Shown: piece after piece, positions 8,956 to 18,002 of the stretch | Layout of the letters: every line of letters begins with the position of its first letter | How positions within the stretch are numbered: the first letter of the stretch is position 1 | Made by a program: the position numbers and the translations under genes | Assembly (NCBI GenBank): GCA_030694465.1 | Contig: JAUXYJ010000088.1 | Span: 1 to 64,000 of the forward strand | Length of the DNA stretch: 64,000 nt | Source: Deltaproteobacteria bacterium | Lineage (GTDB): Bacteria; Myxococcota_A; Polyangia; Polyangiales; Ga0077539 | Direction of reading: 5' to 3' | Notes under the pieces: generated by a model | Told to the model about the DNA's origin: nothing | Database searches by the model: none | What the model saw: the letters and a program-made list of their open reading frames with translations, nothing else

Positions 8956-10597
8956 TGGGTGCGTCCTCCATCGTGGTCGCGCGGGCGACCAACGTAGGCA
9001 GCTCGTCTGAGACAAAGAGCTCGGCGCCCTGCTTGATCATGCGCGCGCGGCGAGCGCTGAGACCCACATTTTGCGTGAGGTTTTCCTCGGAGGTCTTGTT
9101 GAGCTGGTCGACCGAGTGGATGTTCTTCTCTTCGAGTTGGCGCATGATCTGCTCGCTGATTCCGCGAACGAGCGCCAACTGGTCCCTGCCATTGAGGTTC
9201 TTGTTGGCCGCGCGTGCGGCGGCCAAGCGCTGCTGCCGATCGGTCTCGAGAAGCGACTCTGCGCTGGTCTTGATTCGCTCTGCGCCGTCGCCACCTCCGA
9301 TACCGGGCACCGTGAGAAGCTCTTCGACTTGTGCCTCTGCGACGTCAGAGACGCTGCGAAAACCAAGCTTGTAGAGCGTGTGGGCCACGTTGCTGGGCAT
9401 CCCTGGGATGGCCGAAATCGAGTCAATCGCTTCACGCTCGATGAGCTGAAATTTGCTCTCGGCGATGATGTCCAGCTTCCAGTTCGAGAGCTGCGACGCG
9501 AGGCGAACGTTCTGGCCCTTGCGGCCGATCGCGAGAGAGAGCTTGTCGTCCGGAACGATCAGCTCCATCGAGCGATTGCCCTCATTGATAATCACGCGCG
9601 AGACCTCAGCGGGCGCGATCGCGTTGCAGACAAAGCGCGCAGGGTCGCGATCGTACGGGACGATATCGATGCGCTCGCCACGGAGCTCCTGAACGACGGC
9701 CTGCACTCGGGCTCCCTTGACGCCGACGCATGCGCCGACGGGATCGACCTCGGCGTCCCGTGAGCTCACGGCGATCTTGCTTCGCACACCGGGCTCACGC
9801 GCGGCGGCGACGATCTTCACGATACCCTCGTAAATCTCAGGGACCTCTTGCTCAAAGAGCTTCACCAAGAGACCCACGTCTGAGCGCGAGAGAATCACCT
9901 GGGGACCACGGGCCTCGCGGTCGACGTCTTTGACGTACGCGAGCACGCGCTCACCAGGACGATAGTTCTCACGCATGACCTGTTCGCGGCCACGCAGGAT
10001 CGCTTCGGTGCGGCCGAGGTCGACGATAATGTCGTGACCACGCTCAAACCTTCGAACGACACCTGGGATGATCTCTCCCTTGCGGTCCTTGAACTCGTTG
10101 AAGATGTTCTCTCGCTCGGCGCCGCGCATGTGCTGAATGATCACCTGCTTGGCAGCTTGAGCGGCGATGCGACCAAAGCCCTTGCGGACTGAGTGCAGTT
10201 GCAAAAGCTCGCCATAGCTCTTCTCTTGCTTGGCCGCTTTCTCTTCGTCCTCGGGCCGGTAGTAAACCGGAAAAGCGAGCTGCTCACCGAGCTCTGCGTC
10301 AAGGCCCGCCTCGACGGCTTCTTCGACCGAGATCTCGGTCTCGGCGCTAGCGACCTCTTCGACCACCGTCATGTACTGAAACATTTCGATGTCGCCGGAC
10401 TTGTCGTTAAACCGCGCGACGAGCTCTCGGGTGGGTCCCAAGAGCTTGCGAGCGGCAGAGAGAATCGCCGTGCGAATGGCTTCAATGAGCCCTGCCTTGT
10501 CGATGCCCTTCTCTTTGGCGACCTTGTCAATGGTGACGCCCAAGCTGGGCTCTGCGGGTGCAGCGGGCTGAGCCGCGGCGCTCTTTTTCGTTGCCAT
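8945..10597 (-). CDS. nusA: Transcription termination/antitermination factor NusA
   Basis: A 550-residue NusA, which binds RNA polymerase and modulates pausing, termination and rRNA antitermination. In order there are an N-terminal polymerase-binding domain, an S1 domain ([23 protein letters not shown]), KH1 and KH2 ([19 protein letters not shown] and [17 protein letters not shown]), and C-terminal helix-hairpin-helix/acidic-repeat-like segments ending in an acidic tail. The start ATG at 10597 has a purine-rich GAGAGG six bases upstream and lies three bases after the rimP stop. NusA commonly autoregulates this operon in other bacteria. Confidence 0.97.
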   Translation of the reverse strand: MATKKSAAAQPAAPAEPSLGVTIDKVAKEKGIDKAGLIEAIRTAILSAARKLLGPTRELVARFNDKSGDIEMFQYMTVVEEVASAETEISVEEAVEAGLDAELGEQLAFPVYYRPEDEEKAAKQEKSYGELLQLHSVRKGFGRIAAQAAKQVIIQHMRGAERENIFNEFKDRKGEIIPGVVRRFERGHDIIVDLGRTEAILRGREQVMRENYRPGERVLAYVKDVDREARGPQVILSRSDVGLLVKLFEQEVPEIYEGIVKIVAAAREPGVRSKIAVSSRDAEVDPVGACVGVKGARVQAVVQELRGERIDIVPYDRDPARFVCNAIAPAEVSRVIINEGNRSMELIVPDDKLSLAIGRKGQNVRLASQLSNWKLDIIAESKFQLIEREAIDSISAIPGMPSNVAHTLYKLGFRSVSDVAEAQVEELLTVPGIGGGDGAERIKTSAESLLETDRQQRLAAARAANKNLNGRDQLALVRGISEQIMRQLEEKNIHSVDQLNKTSEENLTQNVGLSARRARMIKQGAELFVSDELPTLVARATTMEDAPSAE

Positions 10598-10600
10598 GAT

Positions 10601-11308
10601 CTACCTCTCGCCCCCCATCGGTGGCTGCTCTGCGGCGGGATCCGTTGCAGTGGTCTGTTCGCTCTCAGCGCGCACTCGCGCCAAGTGATCTTCGTTGATG
10701 GCGCGTGCGCGCTCGCGTTCGGCGAGTCGGTGCTGCCGTCGTGACCCAGAGGGCACGATCTCTTTGCTCTTGGGCGCCTTCGCCGGATGGATTTCGCTCA
10801 ACCGCGCGCGTGTGATCTTTGCGCTCTCGATCGATGTCGGTTTGCCGTGGTGCAAGACCAGCACTTCGAAGTCATCCCCGAGGTCTGCCGCAGCCTTTAC
10901 GCCCTGCAGGGTCACCTTCATCGTGCGCTTCTCGCCGTTGGGCTTCTTGACATCGATGCGCGCTTCTAGACCGCTAAATCGCTCGAAATCTGCTCGTTTT
11001 TGCAAGGGACGCTCGAGCCCCGGTGAGCTGACTTCGAGCTGGTAGCCACCTTCGAGCGGGAGCTTGCCTTCGGTCTCAAGCGCGTCAAGCGCGGCGGAGA
11101 TGTCTCGGGTCACCTGGGTGATGGCTCGAATCGAGATCGCATTGGAGGCCTTCACCACGCGAGGGTCGCCGTGAGGTACGTCGAGGGTCACTCGCAGGAC
11201 ACTGCAAGAGCCCGCCGAAAACCACTCAAGCGCGACAAGATCAACACCGTGCACTTCGCACAGTGGTGTCACTTCGTTGTGAATGATTTGTTGAACAGAG
11301 CTCTTCAT
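10601..11308 (-). CDS. rimP: Ribosome maturation factor RimP
   Basis: A 235-residue RimP, needed for 30S maturation (central pseudoknot and S12 assembly). The N-terminal domain shows HGVDLVALEWF and LRVTLDVPHGDPRV; GGYQLEVSSPGLERPLQK is the best-conserved family motif; a C-terminal SH3-like domain follows. The last 60 residues are a basic then acidic extension not found in short RimPs. It is the first gene of the operon, so its upstream region (11309-11705) should hold the operon promoter. Start is the ATG at 11308. Confidence 0.95.
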   Translation of the reverse strand: MKSSVQQIIHNEVTPLCEVHGVDLVALEWFSAGSCSVLRVTLDVPHGDPRVVKASNAISIRAITQVTRDISAALDALETEGKLPLEGGYQLEVSSPGLERPLQKRADFERFSGLEARIDVKKPNGEKRTMKVTLQGVKAAADLGDDFEVLVLHHGKPTSIESAKITRARLSEIHPAKAPKSKEIVPSGSRRQHRLAERERARAINEDHLARVRAESEQTTATDPAAEQPPMGGER

Positions 11309-11438
11309 GTAGCGATCGCAAAAACAGCAATAATCCGCCCCGCGAGGGCCCGGGGGGTGCTTGGAAGCGACCTTGCTACAGACCGCTGCTCATGCCGAAA
11401 ACGTGCTGTGAAATCTCAGTTCTTAAAGCTACTCAGTG

Positions 11439-11499
11439 CTGGGCTCTGCCCCCGCACGGGTTTTAGTCCGTCGCGGGCAAAGACCTTGGTGAGTCCCAG
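11439..11499 (-). promoter_or_regulatory. Long imperfect hairpin in the rimP-nusA-infB leader
   Basis: Read on the minus strand, a 61-nt element begins CTGGGACTC and ends GAGCCCAG, which pair with one bulge. Inside, TGCCCGC pairs with GCGGGGGCA and ACGG with CCGT, closing on an A-rich loop. A competing pairing, AGACCT (11512-11517) with AGGTCT (11481-11486), could disrupt the outer stem. A GC-rich stretch followed by T-rich sequence (about 11320-11370) lies nearer rimP. The 397-bp gap 11309-11705 holds no gene I can support. A regulatory leader is inference. Confidence 0.45.
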
Positions 11500-11640
11500 A
11501 ATGAGGGCACAGGTCTTAGGTGTTGAGTGCGTGTCCAGAGCGACCGTTCGATCGAACCACGAGGGTTCGGTTGCCGAGACGGCGCGGTGAAGGGGCCCTG
11601 TTTTGCGCAGGGTTTAAAGCGAGCTTCGACCGCGGGCGAG

Positions 11641-11669
11641 CTTGTAACAAACTCTGCGGAGAGTTTCAA
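11641..11669 (-). promoter_or_regulatory. Candidate sigma-70 promoter of the rimP operon with spacer palindrome
   Basis: On the minus strand TTGAAA (11664-11669) is followed after 17 bases by TACAAG (11641-11646), five and four matches to the -35 and -10 consensus. The spacer holds a perfect inverted repeat, AAACTCT-CCGC-AGAGTTT (11649-11666), positioned as a repressor site would be. It lies about 330 bases upstream of rimP and just after the stop of the 602-aa gene. Confidence 0.5.
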
Positions 11670-11705
11670 GTGCGAGAGACACTTGCGCTCAGGCTGACGG
11701 AGTCC

Positions 11706-13514
11706 TCAGTCGTCGTCGAGCGGGCGTGGTGTCAGCTCTGTGCTGTGATCTGGCACGTCGATCTGAACAGACCGGTGCGAATCAATGCTCGGAGGCGACG
11801 GCGTCGCGTCTTCGAGTTCATCGTCAAGATCAGACTGGGTGGTGTTGGATCCCCCAAGCAGGCCCTGCAAGAGATCGGACACGTTGGGCGGAACGATGCT
11901 CGCGCGAGGTTGAGGCAGAGCGTCGCCAAACCATTCAAAGAACTCGATAATTCGGCCGCGGCGCTCGACTGGCATCCAGTCGAAGTTCATCCCACGGTCG
12001 GTGACCTCCCAGTAATAGGGCGAGTCAACCGCGAGGAGCTCGTCTCGAATGGACGCCAATCGCTGGACGTTTTCGTTCGCCATGTCTCGGTAGACTTGTT
12101 TGGCCGCGGCAGAGTCTCCGTGTTGCAGATAGTACGCAGCGAGCTTGATCTGGGCTTTGCGCACGCCCCTGAGCGCCGTCTCGCGTCGGGCGCCCTCGCC
12201 TTCTTTGTCTACCTGTAAAAACACACGCAAGAGCTCGCGACGCTCCGTGGATTGCAAGTCAAACGCGAGCTCATTGATCGCGCACAGGTCATAGGCCGCG
12301 GTCTCGAGCAAGAATCCCAGGTCCATCGCGAACGCGGTCTGACCATAGTACTTAAAGTGCTTGGCGATGCTGACGGCGAGCGCTCCGTCCCCGCGACGCA
12401 GGGCGCTCTCCGCGATCTGCCGGTACTGATTTAGGACGTTGTAGCCAGTCCGCACATCGCGTCCATTGAGCGTCGCGCGCAGAAACGTGTTGAAGAACTT
12501 GATCGCGAGCGCAGAGACCGCTGGCTGTTTGCGGACAAGCGCAACCGCCGCGAGCTTTCGCACGTTGCTCGCGATGAGATAGTTGAGCTCACGGTGCGTG
12601 TTGAGGCTCTGGCGATAGACCATCTCGTACTGGCGCATGAGCTTGAACTCGAACCACGTTCGGCTGTCTTCGATCTGCTCAAGGGCGACGGGAGCGAGCG
12701 AGACAAAGTCCGGATTTGCTCTCACCGCGTGGCTAAGTTTGAACCAATGTGGTGGCAGCTGATCTTTGATCTCGACGTAGTCCTCGAGGAGATCTCCGAT
12801 CGCGTTGATCGCGGCCATGGCGATGGCCTTGTCATGGTGCGCCATCGCGTTGAGAGCGACATCGGTGAGTTGATCTGCAGCCTCTTCGGCAGCGCGTTGG
12901 TGGCGTTGCACGTCCCGCGCGCCCGTCCGACGCGGTCCTAACTCGACCGACTGAAGCGCGTCGCGACGGAGACGACGGATGACCTCGAGCGGCGAGACAA
13001 AAGCGGCGACGTAGGCAAAATATGGGAGCAACGAGAGCACCGACGCGCTCATCAAGATCATCGCCATGATGGCCGCAGGACGAGGAACCGGCCCTGCGCC
13101 TGCAGAGAAGCTCGCCCACATCGGCTGCACCGCGGACACTACGTAGAGCCCCATCACCGTGATGTTGGTCCGAGCCCTGAAGAACTGCTCGGTGATGCGG
13201 TGGGTGTAGCGGTTGGCTGCAAGCTCGACGATGATCGCGACCACGGAGATCGCCACGCCAAGCACCTGGCCGACGAGCTGCGCGACGTTGGCGAGCACAT
13301 CGGACTCGATGGACGGGTCTGAGCTCGACAGCACCTTGGTGAGGCTGCGCGCGTTGTCCGCTGAGTGGCCGATGCCCACCAAGAGCACGACGCCGAGGCT
13401 GAGTACGGCGAACGGCAAGAGCCAAGAGCGAACGGCTCGGGTACGCGCGCGGCGCTCTTCTTCGTCGTCGGCGATCGCGACGGTGCCATGCGAGCGTGTG
13501 TCGTCAGCGGTCAT
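11706..13514 (-). CDS. Large membrane protein, DUF2254-like architecture
   Basis: A 602-residue protein. After a charged N-terminus there are four to five membrane segments in the first 190 residues (SWLLPFAVLSLGVVLLVGIG; VLGVAISVVAIIVELAANRY; ITVMGLYVVSAVQPMWASF; AIMAMILMSASVLSLLPYFA). A long alpha-helical cytoplasmic part (about 200-520) with helical-hairpin character and an acidic Ser/Pro-rich tail follow. The layout recalls DUF2254 membrane proteins, but I cannot confirm the family. It is monocistronic by position, ending just upstream of the rimP promoter. Function unknown. Confidence 0.65.
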   Translation of the reverse strand: MTADDTRSHGTVAIADDEEERRARTRAVRSWLLPFAVLSLGVVLLVGIGHSADNARSLTKVLSSSDPSIESDVLANVAQLVGQVLGVAISVVAIIVELAANRYTHRITEQFFRARTNITVMGLYVVSAVQPMWASFSAGAGPVPRPAAIMAMILMSASVLSLLPYFAYVAAFVSPLEVIRRLRRDALQSVELGPRRTGARDVQRHQRAAEEAADQLTDVALNAMAHHDKAIAMAAINAIGDLLEDYVEIKDQLPPHWFKLSHAVRANPDFVSLAPVALEQIEDSRTWFEFKLMRQYEMVYRQSLNTHRELNYLIASNVRKLAAVALVRKQPAVSALAIKFFNTFLRATLNGRDVRTGYNVLNQYRQIAESALRRGDGALAVSIAKHFKYYGQTAFAMDLGFLLETAAYDLCAINELAFDLQSTERRELLRVFLQVDKEGEGARRETALRGVRKAQIKLAAYYLQHGDSAAAKQVYRDMANENVQRLASIRDELLAVDSPYYWEVTDRGMNFDWMPVERRGRIIEFFEWFGDALPQPRASIVPPNVSDLLQGLLGGSNTTQSDLDDELEDATPSPPSIDSHRSVQIDVPDHSTELTPRPLDDD

Positions 13515-13563
13515 TGCGGGGACGAGTGTGCCAGAGGCTTAGGCTTTCTCGCGAGCGCAACTG

Positions 13564-14529
13564 TTAGGCCAGCTTGTCGAGCAACACGTCTCCGACAAAC
13601 GTGAGGTAGTATTCACATTCGCGCTGGCTGTCGAGCTCGCCGGCTTCGACTCGCTCTTTGAGCTCTTTCATGACTTGGCCGAGCTTGGGTGACGGTGGAA
13701 TCGCGAACCGCGCTGAGATTTCTGTGCCCAAACCCTTGGGCAACGGAGGCTGCTTTGCGTCTTCGGCTTGGATCTCGCGTACGCGTTGGGCGAGCTCGGA
13801 GATGGACTCGAGCCCGCGTCGTTTTCGCTCGGGGCGTTTGGTCGTGATGTCGGCACGTGAGAGATCAAGCAGGTCTTGCAGGCACCCTCCCATCTCGCGC
13901 GCAAAGCGCCGGATGGCGCTGTCGGTCCAGTCGCCGTCGTACTGGCTCGCGCGCAAATGGTGCAAAATGAGCTCTCGAACGCGCAGCCTCAGTGTGTCAT
14001 CGCCGACGAACAACTTGGTCCGTCGCTGCATGCGATCAAACATCGAGGCGCCCACTTCGGCGTGACCGTGAAAGTGCACTTCGCCATTGGGCAGGATTCT
14101 ACGCGTGCGAATTTTGCCAATGTCATGCAGCAGCGCGGCCCAGCGGACCTCGGTGCGCGGGACGGACTGATAGACGACCTGCTTGGTGTGTTTCCACACG
14201 TCTTTGTGTCGCCATTCACCGTCGCCGAAGCCCACCATTGCACGGACTTCAGGCAGCAAAACATCAAGGATTCCAGTCGAGAGCATCGCGTCGAGGCCCG
14301 CCTCGGGGTTGCGCCCCATCAGCACACGCTCGATCTGGTTGCGGACCGTAACCACCTCGATCAGCGCGAGGTCTTGGGCGCTCGCGACGATCTCGCCCTC
14401 GCTACGGCCCGTTTCAGAAATCGCAACGCAGTAGGCAAGCGCTTCGATCGCGCGATCCGCGCGACCCACGTCCACGGCTTCATCAGGCGCACGCGAGGGC
14501 CGTGACGAGTCGGGTTTGATTTCGGACAT
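13564..14529 (-). CDS. HD-domain protein resembling the C-terminal part of CCA-adding enzymes
   Basis: A 321-residue protein with a phosphohydrolase HD domain: the first His in DVWKHTKQV, then the LLHDIGK pair, then HGHAEVG, and RADI as a later metal-ligand candidate. The order and flanking helices match the poly(A) polymerase/CCA nucleotidyltransferase C-terminal region. The N-terminal nucleotidyltransferase domain with its GGxxR and DxD motifs is absent, so tRNA CCA addition is not expected. A 2',3'-cyclic phosphodiesterase or phosphatase activity is possible. I chose the ATG at 14529, which has GGAG 12 bases upstream; a TTG at 14547 has no such site. Confidence 0.8.
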   Translation of the reverse strand: MSEIKPDSSRPSRAPDEAVDVGRADRAIEALAYCVAISETGRSEGEIVASAQDLALIEVVTVRNQIERVLMGRNPEAGLDAMLSTGILDVLLPEVRAMVGFGDGEWRHKDVWKHTKQVVYQSVPRTEVRWAALLHDIGKIRTRRILPNGEVHFHGHAEVGASMFDRMQRRTKLFVGDDTLRLRVRELILHHLRASQYDGDWTDSAIRRFAREMGGCLQDLLDLSRADITTKRPERKRRGLESISELAQRVREIQAEDAKQPPLPKGLGTEISARFAIPPSPKLGQVMKELKERVEAGELDSQRECEYYLTFVGDVLLDKLA

Positions 14530-14666
14530 CAACGAGAGATTCTCCAAGCAGAAAAGACAGCCCTACCGAAAGGGGCGCGGACTATAGGTGCAGCGGGCAG
14601 CCTGCGCCATAGCTTCGAGACTGCACGTGTCTCTCTCGAAGCTTCAGGTGCTACGGTGCGCTTCCC

Positions 14667-14963
14667 ATGGTTCGAGTTGTGTTTGAGCGCACCGCTGCGA
14701 CGGTCGAATGCCAAGGTGAAATGGCCCTGGTGGATCTGTGCGATCAGCATCCGAGGGCAGGGATTCCGCTCGCGTGTCGCGACGCAAACTGTGGCACCTG
14801 CAGACTTCGAGTCAACGAAGGGCTCGAGCTCTGTGAGCCACCCTCCGCGCGCGAACAAGCGCTGCTCGATCGCATCGGTGGAGGAGATCCTCGCGTGCGT
14901 CTGGGCTGTCAGCTTGTCGTGCGCGAAGGCGACGGCGTGATCAGGCTATGGGTCACGCTCTAG
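14667..14963 (+). CDS. 2Fe-2S plant-type ferredoxin
   Basis: A 98-residue ferredoxin, a soluble one-electron carrier. Cysteines at 37, 42, 45 and 81 give the plant-type pattern C-x4-C-x2-C then C-x35 later (ACRDANCGTC and GCQL), binding one 2Fe-2S cluster. The preceding beta-strands match the ferredoxin fold. The ATG at 14667 lies 138 bp from the divergent HD gene, so the two share a short intergenic region. No partner oxidoreductase is adjacent, so its redox partner is unknown. Confidence 0.92.
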   Translation: MVRVVFERTAATVECQGEMALVDLCDQHPRAGIPLACRDANCGTCRLRVNEGLELCEPPSAREQALLDRIGGGDPRVRLGCQLVVREGDGVIRLWVTL

Positions 14964-14979
14964 CGCGCCGACCGACGCG

Positions 14980-15381
14980 CTAGCGCGCCCTGAGCAGCGC
15001 GATCGCGTCGATTTCGACCTTCGCGCCTCGGGGTAGCCCCTGCACTGCCACGGTCGCTCGCGCGGGCGGTGACTCGGTAAAGTGCTTGGCATAGACGGCA
15101 TTCACCGCGGCAAAATCTGCCATGTCGAGCAAAAACACGGTGGTGCGAACGACGTCGGCGAGCGTCGCGCCTGACGCTCGAAGCACCGCGTCGAGGTTGC
15201 TCAACACACGCTCGGCCTGCGCCTCAACCGAAGCGCCTGCATCGAAGCTGTTGTCTCTGGGATCGAGCGCGATCTGTCCCGAGCAAAACACCATGCCGTT
15301 TGCGACAATGGCTTGAGAATAAGGCCCGATCGCGGCGGGTGCGTCCGAGGTCGCGATCACAGTACGTGCGGTGTGTGTCAT
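14980..15381 (-). CDS. RidA family enamine/imine deaminase
   Basis: A 133-residue RidA (YjgF/YER057c/UK114) protein. Members hydrolyse reactive enamine/imine intermediates such as 2-aminoacrylate released by PLP enzymes. Conserved parts include APAAIGPYSQAI, FCSGQIALDP, and the substrate-binding region near RATVAVQGLPRGAKVEIDAIA, where the Arg in PPARATV is the usual carboxylate ligand. Length is normal. It ends 17 bp from the convergent ferredoxin gene and starts at the ATG at 15381. Confidence 0.93.
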   Translation of the reverse strand: MTHTARTVIATSDAPAAIGPYSQAIVANGMVFCSGQIALDPRDNSFDAGASVEAQAERVLSNLDAVLRASGATLADVVRTTVFLLDMADFAAVNAVYAKHFTESPPARATVAVQGLPRGAKVEIDAIALLRAR

Positions 15382-15427
15382 CTCGTTCGCGACGATCGCA
15401 CAGTTGCGAGAGTGTGCGTTAGCGCAC

Positions 15428-16360
15428 CTAGTCAGCCCATGCTGCGCTCAGCTTTGGGATCGTCTGATCGACCACAGAGGTCCCCTCGGCGCTGAGCACG
15501 CGCGCGCGGGCAGACAACAACCCCTCCGAGCTGACCTCGTACACGTTGTAACCACTGCGCCGATCGGGGTCGCGGTCGAGGAGGGTCGCGCTGGTCGCCC
15601 CGATATGGTCGACCACAACGTCGCTCCCGGTCTCGAGCTGTCGCCAACCGCGGTGATGCAAATGGCCGTGCAAAAAGAGCAGCGAGCGACGTGACAAGAG
15701 CGAGCGCATGACGGGAGCCTCACGCAATCCGCGAGAGAATCGGCGCCATGCGTTGGCAGGGTTAATCACTGGATGGTGCATCAAGACCACGGGATATCGA
15801 CCACTCAGCATCGGGTGAACGAGCATCGCGTCGAGCGCGTCACGTTGCTGCGGACCGACATAGCCGGCCGAGAGCACGGGGGGACGCGCGATCGCGCTCG
15901 AGAGGCCGATGAAGGCCACTTCGCCACGAAGCTGCACGTACGGAAACGGCCCCGAGGGGTGATTGCCGGCGGTCGCGAGGTCGAGGTCGGAGCGCATTCG
16001 TGCTGCAAAATGCTTAACGAATCGCTGTGATCGCTGTGCGCCGCGGGTGTAGACGTCGTGATTTCCGGGGACCACGGAGATCGCAGAGGGAGAGAGACCA
16101 AGGTCTGCGAGCCATCGCGTGGCTCTCTCGAACTCTGGCTCAAGGCTGAGATTGCTCAGGTCGCCGGTGACAACCACGTGATCGATGGACTGTGTGAGCA
16201 GGTCTTTCGCGAGGACGTCGGCTGCGAAGGGTTTGTGCGTGTGGCCTCGATGGAACTTGAGATTGAGCATCCCAGTCGCGCGCTTGTTCGTCCACAATCG
16301 ATGAGGATAAACACCGGACAAATCCAGCAGGTGCAGGTCTGAAAAGTGTGCAATTCGCAT
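15428..16360 (-). CDS. Calcineurin-like metallophosphoesterase
   Basis: A 310-residue metallophosphoesterase. All five metal-binding motifs are visible: FSDLHL (D8, H10), VTGDLSN, VPGNHDVY, LMHHPV and FLHGHLHH. Substrates vary widely across the family (cyclic nucleotides, UDP-sugars, DNA or proteins) and cannot be deduced here. The open frame extends to 16618, but that part overlaps the divergent CoA-transferase gene and looks non-coding. The ATG at 16360 puts the first metal motif at the N-terminus, as in relatives. Confidence 0.88.
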   Translation of the reverse strand: MRIAHFSDLHLLDLSGVYPHRLWTNKRATGMLNLKFHRGHTHKPFAADVLAKDLLTQSIDHVVVTGDLSNLSLEPEFERATRWLADLGLSPSAISVVPGNHDVYTRGAQRSQRFVKHFAARMRSDLDLATAGNHPSGPFPYVQLRGEVAFIGLSSAIARPPVLSAGYVGPQQRDALDAMLVHPMLSGRYPVVLMHHPVINPANAWRRFSRGLREAPVMRSLLSRRSLLFLHGHLHHRGWRQLETGSDVVVDHIGATSATLLDRDPDRRSGYNVYEVSSEGLLSARARVLSAEGTSVVDQTIPKLSAAWAD

Positions 16361-16560
16361 GGGCTGGTCGGGTGAGTCTGTCTTGCCTTGGAGCGAACCG
16401 AAAGCGCAGACCAACGCAAGAGCAGACCGATGGGGCGAATGCGCGTTGACAGTGGCGGTTGGGACAGGCTTGGATCTGCGCTGCTCGGCGATGAGGCAAC
16501 GAGGGCGCACACTGCGCTTGAGGCCATCTTTCAGACGCGCCGAGCGGAGAGAGCAAGCGA

Positions 16561-17313
16561 ATGGACAAGGTATTCGCCAACGCCGACGCAGCGTGCTCGG
16601 ACATTCACGACGGCGCAAAGATCCTCGCTGGGGGTTTTGGTCTGTGTGGGATTCCAGAGAACAGCATCGCCGCGATTCGTGCCAAGGGCGCGAAAAACCT
16701 CTGGTTTGTGAGCAACAACTGCGGAGTCGATGATTGGGGCCTGGGCATTCTCTTGGGCAACAAGCAGATCCGCAAAATGACCAGCTCGTACGTCGGCGAG
16801 AACAAAGAGTTCGAGCGGCAATTTCTCACGGGCGAGCTTGATGTCGAGCTGGTGCCTCAGGGCACGCTCGCAGAGCGTTTGCGGGCTGGTGGCGCGGGGA
16901 TTCCGGCGTTTTATACGCCCGCCGGCGTAGGCACGCAGATCGCTGATGGGGGACTGCCCATGCGCTATCACCCCGACGGCACGATCGCCCTCGCGAGTGA
17001 GCCGAAAGAGACGCGCGTCTTCGACGGACGGACCTATGTGCTCGAGCCCGCGATCGTGGGTGACTTCGCGATCGTCAAAGCGTGGAAGGGGGATCGCCAC
17101 GGCAACCTGGTGTATCGAGCCGCCGCGCGAAACTTTAATCCGCTCTGCGCGACCGCGGGGCGCGTCACGATCGCCGAGGTCGAAGAGCTGGTCGAGCCCG
17201 GCGCACTAGATCCTAACGAGGTGCACACGTCCGGGGTGTTCGTGCAGCGAGTTTACCAAGGAAAAGACTACCAAAAGCGCATCGAGCGCCGGACAGTTCA
17301 GAAGGCTCGTTGA
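16561..17313 (+). CDS. scoA: 3-oxoacid CoA-transferase subunit A
   Basis: A 250-residue family I CoA-transferase alpha subunit (ScoA/AtoD type). With subunit B it moves CoA from succinyl-CoA to acetoacetate or another 3-oxoacid. The N-terminus has the Gly-rich CoA-binding strand [17 protein letters not shown]. Further on are [27 protein letters not shown] and [13 protein letters not shown]. The stop is followed 19 bp later by subunit B, so the two are co-transcribed. Ketone-body or branched catabolite use is the likely role. Confidence 0.93.
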   Translation: MDKVFANADAACSDIHDGAKILAGGFGLCGIPENSIAAIRAKGAKNLWFVSNNCGVDDWGLGILLGNKQIRKMTSSYVGENKEFERQFLTGELDVELVPQGTLAERLRAGGAGIPAFYTPAGVGTQIADGGLPMRYHPDGTIALASEPKETRVFDGRTYVLEPAIVGDFAIVKAWKGDRHGNLVYRAAARNFNPLCATAGRVTIAEVEELVEPGALDPNEVHTSGVFVQRVYQGKDYQKRIERRTVQKAR

Positions 17314-17332
17314 GCACGTCAGGAGACAGACC

Positions 17333-17989
17333 ATGCTAACCAGAGAACAGATCGCACAGCGCGTCGCGCTCGAACTTCGTGATGGCTTCTATGTCAATCT
17401 TGGCATCGGTATGCCGACCTTGGTGCCGAACTATGTTCCCGCCGGCGTCGACGTGGTGCTGCAGTCAGAGAATGGCGTGCTCGGTGTGGGGCCCTACCCG
17501 ATCGAAGGCAGCGAGGACGCCGACCTTATCAACGCCGGCAAAGAGACCATTACGGCCATCGCCGGAGCGAGCTATTTTTCGAGCGCAGACTCGTTTGCGA
17601 TGATCCGTGGTGGACACATTGACGTGGCCATTCTCGGCGCAATGCAAGTGAGCGCCACGGGGGATTTGGCCAACTGGATGATCCCCGGAAAGATGGTCAA
17701 GGGCATGGGCGGCGCGATGGACTTGGTTCACGGCGCGCGACGCGTGATCGTGATGATGGAGCACGCGGCCAAAGACGGTACGCCCAAGATCGTCAACGTG
17801 TGCACCCTGCCCCTCACGGGCATCTCGGTCGTCCATCGGATCATCACGGACATGGCTGTGATCGATGTGACCCCTGACGGCCTGGTCTTGCGTGAGGTCG
17901 CCCCGGGATTGTCTGCAAAAGAAGTGCAAGAACGCACCGAGCCAACGCTCAAAGTGTCGAGTGATCTCGCCATCATGGCCTTCGCCTAG
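17333..17989 (+). CDS. scoB: 3-oxoacid CoA-transferase subunit B
   Basis: A 218-residue beta subunit carrying the catalytic glutamate, E46 in LQSENGVLG, which forms the enzyme-CoA thioester. [19 protein letters not shown] and the [18 protein letters not shown] segment are typical, with [22 protein letters not shown] near the C-terminal third. The ATG at 17333 has GGAG seven bases upstream. Forms a heterotetramer with ScoA in relatives. No thiolase or hydroxybutyrate dehydrogenase gene is adjacent. Confidence 0.94.
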   Translation: MLTREQIAQRVALELRDGFYVNLGIGMPTLVPNYVPAGVDVVLQSENGVLGVGPYPIEGSEDADLINAGKETITAIAGASYFSSADSFAMIRGGHIDVAILGAMQVSATGDLANWMIPGKMVKGMGGAMDLVHGARRVIVMMEHAAKDGTPKIVNVCTLPLTGISVVHRIITDMAVIDVTPDGLVLREVAPGLSAKEVQERTEPTLKVSSDLAIMAFA

Positions 17990-18002
17990 CGCCTCGCTGA
18001 GA

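Noticed and set aside
11541-11570. GTTCGATCGAAC (11546-11557) and a nearby hairpin resembling a tRNA T-arm
   Set aside because: No acceptor, D or anticodon arms can be formed around it; not a tRNA.
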